Made by a program: the position numbers and the translations under genes
Origin: Prochlorococcus sp. AG-388-E21
Lineage (GTDB): Bacteria > Cyanobacteriota > Cyanobacteriia > PCC-6307 > Cyanobiaceae
Direction of reading: 5' to 3'
DNA length: 32,041 bases
NCBI GenBank assembly: GCA_003279855.1
Contig: QCGO01000011.1
Coordinates: forward strand, 1-32,041
In this document: positions 6,289-12,411 of the stretch, piece by piece
Numbering within the stretch: the stretch's first letter is position 1
Layout: every line of letters begins with the position of its first letter
Notes under the pieces: model-generated
Told to the model about the DNA's origin: nothing
Databases searched by the model: none
Seen by the model: only the letters and a program-made list of their open reading frames with translations

Positions 6289-6431
6289 AGGACGATTTCA
6301 AAGAATTTGTAGATAATTACAAAAAAGATCCTGAAAAATCTAAACAACAAAAACAGGCAAAATTAAATAGAAAAAAAAATAAACCAAGTAAAAATTTCTT
6401 TAATTTCAGATTTTGGGAATGGATGGGCTAA
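6285..6431 (+). CDS. Hypothetical small basic protein (48 aa)
   Basis: ATG at 6285 overlaps the stop of the DUF4177-like gene as ATGA; TAA at 6429-6431. The protein starts MKDDFKEFVDNYKKD, continues with a very basic Lys/Gln/Asn stretch (20-36) and ends in an aromatic tail FFNFRFWEWMG. That looks like a membrane-surface or protein-docking tail, though this is inference. The overlap with the upstream gene and its ordered composition make it a likely real gene, probably working with its neighbour. No family recognised. It ends 49 bp before repeat R copy 3. Confidence 0.6.
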   Translation: MKDDFKEFVDNYKKDPEKSKQQKQAKLNRKKNKPSKNFFNFRFWEWMG

Positions 6432-6480
6432 ATGAAACGCTTACTACTTGCACAATTATGAGAGATGAGGCAGCAAGGTA

Positions 6481-6520
6481 GTTATGCAAGGTATATCAAA
6501 TAATCGTTCTATAATCGCTA
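6481..6520. repeat. Island repeat R, copy 3
   Basis: TTATGCAAGG and TATATCAAA direct repeats followed by TAATCGTT (6501-6508, one mismatch) and TAATCGCT (6512-6519), an 11-bp period. It lies inside element A between the 48-aa gene and the endonuclease gene, with no tRNA fragment beside it. This suggests that A is a fusion of two modules. Confidence 0.65.
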
Positions 6521-6613
6521 AGGCAAGAACTGGTTCTTTTAGGGTTTAAATGTAATTATTATCCTTTTCTTGATAGACAAACTAATATAGAAAGAGAAAT
6601 TTACCTTATAGGT

Positions 6614-7693
6614 TTGAAAAAGTTTTTAAGAAATCTTTTTTCTAGATATATTAAATTAAAGCCAGAAAAAAAAATAAAGAAAAAAAGAATTAAAAAGATA
6701 AGTATTCAAGAGATAAAAAAGCAAATGAAGAAAATAAGAACCTCAATGAAAAATCCTAAGAGTATAAGTCAATTAACAAAGGATATTAATTCTCATGAAA
6801 ATTGGAGACTAAAAGATGAAAATGAATCATCTCAAAAAATAATTGATAAATATAAAAAAGAAATCTATCAATTCAAGGAAAATGTTGGGCTTAAAGATAC
6901 TCTTGATTTAAATCAAGTCAATAAACGAACAATATGGAAAGAGGTCAGAAATAATATTAGAAAAATTAATTCAATTAAGGCGTTTGATTTGCCCAAAGAT
7001 TTAACTGTTGATGAAGCAAAAAAAGAAGTAAAAAAAATAATGGAATTTAAATTTAAGAAAATAATTGATGAAACATTAGATAAAAATAAATTTAATCTTG
7101 TTAAAGCAAAAAATAAATTAGTAAAGGTTGATTCATATGGAAATAAAAATTTAACTAAATGGGAAGATGAACGCTTTTATTTTTTTAAAACAACGATTTT
7201 GCCAAAGTTAAAATCAGCTGATAGGAATGTTTTAGGAACATTTAAATTGCCATTTAACCTTGCTAAGCACTTTAGATATGCGGTAAAGAAAATAGAAGTC
7301 TTAACGAAGGAAATTATTGATAAAAATATTTCAGAATGGGAATCTACCGAACGAGATGCCCCCGCTGGAATCAGGTATGAAAATATTTGCAAGAAAATCC
7401 TCGAGAAAGAAGGCTGGAAAGTTGAAACCACCCCTGTCACTGGAGATCAAGGTGTGGATCTAATTGGGTATATTGAAGATTTCAAAGTATGTATTCAATG
7501 CAAGGATTTTTCTAATGCTGTTGGTAACAAGGCATTGCAAGAAGTAATTGCAGGCAAAATCCATTATCAGGGAACTCATTCTGTTGTGGTAGCTAAATCA
7601 GGATTTACGAAAAAAGCTCATGAATTAGCAATTACTGCGAAAGTGATTCTTATAAGCGAAATAGAGCTTGAAAATTTAGAAAATTTGTTATGA
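6614..7693 (+). CDS. Mrr-type restriction endonuclease
   Basis: 359 residues. Residues 250-359 form an Mrr-like catalytic domain of the PD-(D/E)xK superfamily: GIRYENICKKILEKEGW (conserved Glu256), VTGDQGVDLIG (catalytic Asp282), IQCKDF (Q-x-K, Lys297), VGNKALQEVIAGK and SGFTKKAHELA. All expected catalytic residues are present. The N-terminal 245 residues are Lys-rich, mostly helical and unrecognised; they probably carry target recognition or oligomerisation. Mrr-family enzymes cleave modified or foreign DNA (type IV restriction) or act in phage defence. The TTG start at 6614 gives a basic MKKFLRNLFSRY opening; no ATG is close downstream. No methyltransferase is nearby, consistent with a modification-dependent or orphan nuclease. 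Cargo of element A, followed 50 bp later by repeat R copy 4. Confidence 0.8.
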   Translation: MKKFLRNLFSRYIKLKPEKKIKKKRIKKISIQEIKKQMKKIRTSMKNPKSISQLTKDINSHENWRLKDENESSQKIIDKYKKEIYQFKENVGLKDTLDLNQVNKRTIWKEVRNNIRKINSIKAFDLPKDLTVDEAKKEVKKIMEFKFKKIIDETLDKNKFNLVKAKNKLVKVDSYGNKNLTKWEDERFYFFKTTILPKLKSADRNVLGTFKLPFNLAKHFRYAVKKIEVLTKEIIDKNISEWESTERDAPAGIRYENICKKILEKEGWKVETTPVTGDQGVDLIGYIEDFKVCIQCKDFSNAVGNKALQEVIAGKIHYQGTHSVVVAKSGFTKKAHELAITAKVILISEIELENLENLL

Positions 7694-7742
7694 AGCTTGT
7701 TTCCTAGGATTTATTTAAGAGCAATCACCTTAGAGGTTATCT

Positions 7743-7800
7743 AGCGATTAAGTTGGCAGGGTTATGCAAGGTATAGCAGATAATCGCTATATAATCGCTA
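7743..7800. repeat. Island repeat R, copy 4
   Basis: AGCGATTA (7743-7750), TTATGCAAGG and TATAGCAGA direct repeats, TAATCGCT at 7781-7788 and 7792-7799. Closest in layout to copy 1, including the inverted AGCGATTA half. It lies 77 bp from the 3' end of the intact tRNA-Pro gene and marks the right end of element A. Confidence 0.7.
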
Positions 7801-7825
7801 AGTCTTATTTTTCTTATAGTTGGCA

Positions 7826-7853
7826 ATAAAAAAGAGAGTCTGGGAAACTCTCT
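7826..7853 (-). terminator. Terminator of tRNA-Pro
   Basis: Stem AGAGAGT/ACTCTCT (7833-7839 with 7847-7853), loop CTGGGAA, followed on the minus strand by a U-rich run. It starts about 20 bp after the tRNA 3' end and is the functional copy of the three related hairpins in this region. Confidence 0.8.
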
Positions 7854-7873
7854 TGTATGACTTGGTTTTTAAA

Positions 7874-7950
7874 TGGTCGGGGCGACAGGATTCGAACCTG
7901 CGACCTAGTGCTCCCAAAGCACCCGCGCTACCAAGCTGCGCCACGCCCCG
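7874..7950 (-). tRNA. tRNA-Pro (anticodon TGG)
   Basis: Complete cloverleaf on the minus strand: acceptor stem CGGGGCG/CGCCCCG, D arm with GGCGCAGCTTGGTAGCGC, anticodon loop TTTGGGA, and T arm GGTTCGAATCC. The 3' CCA is encoded (7874-7876), unlike the tRNA-Lys in this window. Without CCA the gene spans 7877-7950 (74 nt). Its 3' 46-48 bases plus terminator recur at 5331 and 2386, so the gene is the integration target of elements A and B; its current 3' half was probably supplied by element A. Confidence 0.97.
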
Positions 7951-8291
7951 CTAATAAGATCTTAGTTCATAACAGTCATCTATAAAAGAAAAAATTAATT
8001 AATTTTTTATAAAAAATATGTATTGGTATAAATTATGCTCCTCCTCTCTAATTTGGCACTAATTTTTAAAGCTTGATTTTGAGTGAATAACTAGGATGAT
8101 TTTGATCACAACGCTTCCGACTCTTAATTTATCTCTTTAATAGAAAGACCCTTTATATTTAGAGGTTAACTTTCATACATTTAATTAAATTCTTGTTATG
8201 AGGATTTAGAGAAGAAATTTCAAATTAGCTAGTAGAATTAAAACTAAATAGTTTGAAAGATCTTTAAAGCTAACACTAGAAAATAAAGATA
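7951..8291. other. Intergenic region between tRNA-Pro and apt
   Basis: 341 bp of AT-rich DNA between divergent genes. It should hold the tRNA-Pro promoter on the minus strand (a TATAGAT-like box lies about 30 bp upstream of the tRNA) and the apt promoter on the plus strand. No ORF, repeat or structured RNA was recognised. Confidence 0.5.
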
Positions 8292-8804
8292 ATGAAAAGT
8301 CTTGATGAATTAATTGACACCTATAAAGATTTTCCTAAAGAAGGAGTTGAGTTCAAAGATGTTCTAGGAATTATTCAAGAACCGAAGGTATTCAAGGAAC
8401 TTATTTTAAGGATGTCATCTAGTAAACTCATAAAAAAGGCTGAGGCAATAATTTCTATAGATGCTAGAGGTTTTATTTTTGGGTCTGCAATATCTTTGCA
8501 AGCTTCAAAACCAATGATTGTAGCTAGAAAGCCTGGAAAGCTTCCAGGAGAACTTTTTAAGGAACATTATAGTCTCGAGTATGGTGAAAATTCGCTCTCA
8601 GTTCAAAAAAAAGCTCTTCAAAAATTTAAGTCTTATACAATTATTGATGATTTGTTGGCTACAGGAGGAACAGTTAATTGTGTTTCTAAGTTACTTGAGA
8701 GTAATCATAAAGAAGTTGCTGGACTTTTAGTTGTAGTTGAATTGAGTAAGTTGGAAGGAAGATTAAAACTAGATTTTCCTATTGAATCTTACATAAAATA
8801 TTAA
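8292..8804 (+). CDS. apt: Adenine phosphoribosyltransferase
   Basis: Cytosolic purine-salvage enzyme converting adenine and PRPP to AMP and pyrophosphate. 170 residues, the normal family size. Signature stretches: DFPKEGVEFKDV at the N-terminus, SIDARGFIFG (55-64), ARKPGKLPG (78-86), and the PRPP-binding loop IIDDLLATGGT (117-127). ATG 8292 matches the usual start. It is the first ordinary chromosomal gene beyond the integration hotspot, on the other side of the tRNA-Pro promoter. Stand-alone transcription is likely, since the next gene starts 109 bp later. Confidence 0.95.
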   Translation: MKSLDELIDTYKDFPKEGVEFKDVLGIIQEPKVFKELILRMSSSKLIKKAEAIISIDARGFIFGSAISLQASKPMIVARKPGKLPGELFKEHYSLEYGENSLSVQKKALQKFKSYTIIDDLLATGGTVNCVSKLLESNHKEVAGLLVVVELSKLEGRLKLDFPIESYIKY

Positions 8805-8913
8805 ACATTATTTTGCACACTTTTCTAATAACCTCTAGGAAAATTAATCAGCAAGTTAAAACTTCCTGTAATGAAGTTAAGTTTTAAAGCAAAAAACCTT
8901 TATCATATTTTTT

Positions 8914-9957
8914 ATGAATGAATCCACTACTAATTGCTTAAGATGCGGGGCTCCTATGAACCCGCCAAAAAGCGGACACTATAATTGTGAATTTTGTGGG
9001 GCTCCATATTTTGCAGGAGGAATTCTTGCGAGAAGTGTTCATTATGTAAAAAGAATAACGCAAACTCAAGGATTTAATTCTTCAATAGTTATCCCAGTAG
9101 GTCTAGGGAGTATTTTATTGACATTACTTATTTTTAGGTATCCAACTTTTCAGAAAAATAAGGTTGAAAATATCCCCACACCTACAAAAGAAGAAACTAC
9201 TTTTGAAGAAGAAATTATAAAAGAAACTATTAAAATAATCCCATCACTGTTACTTCAAAAAAAAGAGAATATTGATATTCAGGAAAGCCAAAAAACAATT
9301 CAATTTGTTCCCAAGAAACCGGCCACTTTTCTCCCAGAAAAAAATAATAGAGAAAGTTCTCAGGAATTTATAACCGTTGAGAGAAACGATATAAATTCGT
9401 TAGCCTTCAGAATGAAAATTGCAGGTACAATAGGTTTTAGGCCAAGTATAAAGACAGTAGATTATATCTCTAGAAGAAACTCAATAAAAAAAATAAATCC
9501 AAAAGATAAGTCAAATTATTACTTTAAGCAAGGTTATGAAAAGAAAATAATGGGAGATTTTGACGGAGCTTTAGCCGATTACTCTAAAGCAATTGTTATT
9601 AATCCAAATGATCCTGATTATTATTATTTTAGAGGGTGGTTAAGAGCTAAACCTGAGATTAGAGATTTAGTTGGGGCGGCTAGTGATTTAGAGATACTAA
9701 ACAGATTGGAACCTAATAATGTTCAAAACATATTGGATTTAGCCACTGTATACTCAAGATCTTTATATCCCTTTGAAGCTTATAAACTTTTGGATATGGC
9801 TCAAAGGATTGAACCAGATAATGGAAATATTGTTTGGTGGAGAGGTATTTTTACAATAAAAAGTGGAAAACTTCCAACTGGATGTAAATTTGTGAGACAA
9901 GCAAGAAGAATGAAAGCTTCAGACTATAACCCCACAATGTTGAAAGCTTGTAATTAA
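8914..9957 (+). CDS. Zinc-ribbon, single-TM, TPR protein
   Basis: 347 residues. Residues 8-28 hold a zinc ribbon (CLRCG and CEFCG). Residues 57-75 are one membrane helix (SIVIPVGLGSILLTLLIF). A Glu/Lys-rich linker covers about 80-190. From 200 on there are TPR-like helical pairs (YFKQGYEKKIMGDFDGALAD, AIVINPNDPDYYYFRG and two weaker units), with further Cys at 324 and the penultimate position. The topology suggests a cytoplasmic zinc ribbon and an extracytoplasmic TPR domain, or the reverse. Its stop lies 5 bp before the ATG of the secreted metallopeptidase gene, so the two probably form an operon and may act together in envelope protein turnover. No named family was recognised for the whole protein. 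Confidence 0.7.
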   Translation: MNESTTNCLRCGAPMNPPKSGHYNCEFCGAPYFAGGILARSVHYVKRITQTQGFNSSIVIPVGLGSILLTLLIFRYPTFQKNKVENIPTPTKEETTFEEEIIKETIKIIPSLLLQKKENIDIQESQKTIQFVPKKPATFLPEKNNRESSQEFITVERNDINSLAFRMKIAGTIGFRPSIKTVDYISRRNSIKKINPKDKSNYYFKQGYEKKIMGDFDGALADYSKAIVINPNDPDYYYFRGWLRAKPEIRDLVGAASDLEILNRLEPNNVQNILDLATVYSRSLYPFEAYKLLDMAQRIEPDNGNIVWWRGIFTIKSGKLPTGCKFVRQARRMKASDYNPTMLKACN

Positions 9958-9962
9958 TTTTG

Positions 9963-10592
9963 ATGAACCTATTAAATTTTAAAAATAATATTTATAAAAA
10001 GATACTTTGCTTAATACCATTATCTTTATTATATTTCCCCCCTTCATATGCAGAATTAAAAATTGAGTTTGAAGACTCTGATTCTATGGTTAAAACTATT
10101 TTTAATGAGGCCTATAATACGATGGGCAAACGTGTTGGAGCAAAAAAAGTAAATTGGAGTTGGTGCGAAGGTCCTAGTTCTTATGACCCTTTAAGACATT
10201 TTATTTGTATAAATAATAATTTAAAAAATCAAGATTTAGCCTTGGCTTTCACTACAGCTCATGAGTATGCTCATCATATTCAAAAGACTATTTATGGTTA
10301 TCTTGATAGAGAAAAAATGAATATATTAAAAATTGAACTACAAGCTGATTGTTTCGCAGGTGTAATTCTTGCGAGTATCCCTAATTTTTATATTACTCCG
10401 GATGATGCTAATAAATTGTTGGAAATAGTATATGAAAATTATGGCGATGATGATTATGATGGTTGGGATCACCATGGTTCAGGACATAATAGACACCTTT
10501 CACTTAGATCAGGATTGACCTTTGGATCTTCAAAAGGAGCTAGAAAAGATAATTACTACAAAGTTTTTTGCGCAGGTGACCTTTTTAAATAA
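9963..10592 (+). CDS. Secreted neutral zinc metallopeptidase (YpfJ-like)
   Basis: 209 residues from ATG 9963; a TTG directly before it is a less likely start. A signal peptide (hydrophobic core LCLIPLSLLYFPPSYA) places the protein outside the cytoplasm. The zinc site is HEYAHH (HExxH, near residue 100), with the third ligand in ELQADCFAG, the pattern of the putative neutral zinc metallopeptidase family (YpfJ-like). The distal HGSGHNRHLSLRSGLTFG also fits that family. The substrate is unknown. Co-transcribed with the zinc-ribbon/TPR gene just upstream. Its end faces the convergent minus-strand gene at 10614 with only 21 bp between. Confidence 0.8.
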   Translation: MNLLNFKNNIYKKILCLIPLSLLYFPPSYAELKIEFEDSDSMVKTIFNEAYNTMGKRVGAKKVNWSWCEGPSSYDPLRHFICINNNLKNQDLALAFTTAHEYAHHIQKTIYGYLDREKMNILKIELQADCFAGVILASIPNFYITPDDANKLLEIVYENYGDDDYDGWDHHGSGHNRHLSLRSGLTFGSSKGARKDNYYKVFCAGDLFK

Positions 10593-10613
10593 TTAGATTA
10601 AAACTTTTAAAGT

Positions 10614-11291
10614 TCATTTGATTTGTTTAAATATTTTTTTTATGTAATTTAAATCATTTGATTTCTTAATTTTTTCTAAGTCTTCAAGAGAATCACTCTT
10701 CCTAAAATAAGAACTGTATTCAACAATATCCATTATTCTCTTTACTTCGAAAATATATGTTTCATCTTTTACATCATTTACTAACTCTTTTTTAAGGAAA
10801 GTTTTCCATCGATCTTTATTGGAAAAATGTATTTCTCTGTTGTTTGAATTTTCTTTAGATCTTTGAACTTGTTCCTCTTCGAGTTCTAGATTTTTTTTAT
10901 CCCATTGTTTTTTCCTTGTTACCAATTCTTTATTAGAAATAGACATAAATTCATTAATTATTAAATTTGCTACTAATGGAAGAACTATAGAAAATAAAGA
11001 TCTTTGAAAGTCTAATTTTCCGTAAATATAATAGAAAATAGAGATTGTAGAAATTAGAAAGCAGATAATTATAGAACTTGAGCTACTTAGCTTGGTAAAT
11101 AAGAATTCTTTTTTATCCTTTAATAAAAGACCATACTGTGCAGAAAAAATAAATGAAACGGGTATGTAAATTACTAGAGGAATGTAAAATTCAATATTAT
11201 CTACAGATAAATTTCTGAATAGAACAAAAATTATGGTCCATAGAGTTAATAATGGTAGCCATACAAAGGGAATAGATTGGATAGTCTTCAT
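10614..11291 (-). CDS. Hypothetical membrane protein (4 TM plus coiled coil)
   Basis: 225 residues. Four hydrophobic helices lie at about 8-26, 35-53, 72-90 and 96-116. They are followed by a charged, helical cytoplasmic tail with a Glu/Lys/Gln coiled-coil stretch (about 125-150) and a Lys-rich C-terminus. No family was recognised. It is the last gene of a minus-strand run and begins 25 bp after the stop of the SPFH-SHOCT gene, so the two are likely co-transcribed and may form a membrane assembly. That pairing is inferred from position only. Confidence 0.55.
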   Translation of the reverse strand: MKTIQSIPFVWLPLLTLWTIIFVLFRNLSVDNIEFYIPLVIYIPVSFIFSAQYGLLLKDKKEFLFTKLSSSSSIIICFLISTISIFYYIYGKLDFQRSLFSIVLPLVANLIINEFMSISNKELVTRKKQWDKKNLELEEEQVQRSKENSNNREIHFSNKDRWKTFLKKELVNDVKDETYIFEVKRIMDIVEYSSYFRKSDSLEDLEKIKKSNDLNYIKKIFKQIK

Positions 11292-11316
11292 GAGCTTAAA
11301 AAGGAAAAATTCATAT

Positions 11317-12330
11317 TTAAATTTGATCTAATAATTTAAATCGTTTCTTGTCATATTCAGCTTTAGTAATTAAACCAGAATCCAGCAACTCTCTTAAGTA
11401 TTCTAATTTATCTTTAAGATTTCCTCCTCCTTGTTTATTTTCTGATTGCTTTTCATTAGGTTTAGTATCAATAGCTTTGTTTATCTCTTTTGTCTGATTT
11501 TGTACTTCCTCCAATGATTTATTTAGAACGTCTAAATCTTTCTGATCCTTGTAGTACTGCTTAGCTTCGGAAGCGGCTTTTGCTCTGATTTTCAAACTGG
11601 TAGCATCAGCTTCAGAAGCGGCTTTTGATCTAATTTTTAGACTGGCAGCATCAGCCAAGCTTTCTTTGATTTTTTTATATTCGGGGCTCTCTCCCTGCAC
11701 TTGAATACCTTGAACAAAAAATTCAACTACTGTTAAACCATATTTCTCAAAAACTCCCTTTAATGAATCTTTAACATTATTAGAAGCCTTTCCTAAAACT
11801 GACTCTATGTTGAAAACATCAAGAATACCTTCTTTTATTTTCTCAGCGATATATTCTTTTAATCCCCTTTCGACGCATGGCAATATAAAGTTTTTCAGTT
11901 CCTCTTTTTTCAATCTTTCATTCTTTCCAACTACCTGAATGACAAATGAAGCAGGATCTTCAATCTTAAGTAATATAGATCCATAAGAACCTACTGGCAC
12001 TAAAAGCTGATGAAGATTGTCTTTAACTTGTAATTGAATACCCCATTTGTAGTCAGTAGAGACAACTTTATTTACAAACCATGTGTCAATTTTTATGATT
12101 GGGGTATTTCCTACTGATCTTCTAATTATTCCATCTAACCCAGGTATATTACCTGAAGAAATCTTATGTTTTCCCGCTTGAAGTATATGCAATAATTGAC
12201 CATTTTCAAATAATAAAGCCTCTTCACTTTCATTTACTATTATTTGAGAACCCATACTTAAATTTCTATTAGGGTGCTTCCAAATTAAATAGTTATTTTT
12301 ATTTTTACTTTCAATTGTAGTGATTGCCAA
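11317..12330 (-). CDS. SPFH-domain protein with C-terminal SHOCT motif (YdjI-like)
   Basis: 337 residues. The first 220 look like an SPFH/band-7-type domain of the YdjI (virion-core-like) branch: IVNESEEALLFENGQLLHIL, a Gly/Pro-rich LQAGKHKISSGNIPG, a beta-strand core, and a helical EKYGLTVVEFFVQGIQV end. There is no N-terminal membrane helix. Residues 226-255 are a tandem pair of 15-residue Ala/Ser/Lys units (ADAASLKIRSKAASE, ADATSLKIRAKAASE). A coiled-coil linker follows, then a SHOCT motif at 304-337 (LEYLRELLDSGLITKAEYDK). SPFH proteins form oligomeric membrane-associated scaffolds; YdjI-type members elsewhere take part in envelope stress. ATG 12330 is a clean start. The 15-aa repeat looks like a recent 45-bp duplication. 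Confidence 0.75.
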   Translation of the reverse strand: MAITTIESKNKNNYLIWKHPNRNLSMGSQIIVNESEEALLFENGQLLHILQAGKHKISSGNIPGLDGIIRRSVGNTPIIKIDTWFVNKVVSTDYKWGIQLQVKDNLHQLLVPVGSYGSILLKIEDPASFVIQVVGKNERLKKEELKNFILPCVERGLKEYIAEKIKEGILDVFNIESVLGKASNNVKDSLKGVFEKYGLTVVEFFVQGIQVQGESPEYKKIKESLADAASLKIRSKAASEADATSLKIRAKAASEAKQYYKDQKDLDVLNKSLEEVQNQTKEINKAIDTKPNEKQSENKQGGGNLKDKLEYLRELLDSGLITKAEYDKKRFKLLDQI

Positions 12331-12411
12331 TTTCTAATTAAATTTAATTATTCAAATGATTTACTCGACTATATCATTAGTGTCATATTTAATCATCACC
12401 AATATTATTTT

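Larger units (their letters stand above)
5379..7924. mobile_element. Integrated element A at tRNA-Pro (no integrase)
   Basis: About 2.5 kb between the middle tRNA-Pro fragment and the intact tRNA-Pro gene, whose 3' end would be supplied by the element. Plus-strand cargo: a DUF4177-like protein, a coupled 48-aa protein and an Mrr-type endonuclease. Repeat R occurs near the left end (5488), between the cargo modules (6481) and near the right end (7743). No recombinase gene is present. The internal R copy suggests a composite of two modules. Assignment rests on the direct tRNA repeats; mobility is inferred. Confidence 0.7.

Noticed and set aside
6432-6461. Nine-codon frame (ATG directly after the 48-aa gene stop)
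   Set aside because: Only eight residues; no evidence that it is translated for function.
2253-7800. Repeat R copies considered as a CRISPR array
   Set aside because: Only four imperfect copies, kilobases apart with genes between; no regular spacers and no cas genes.
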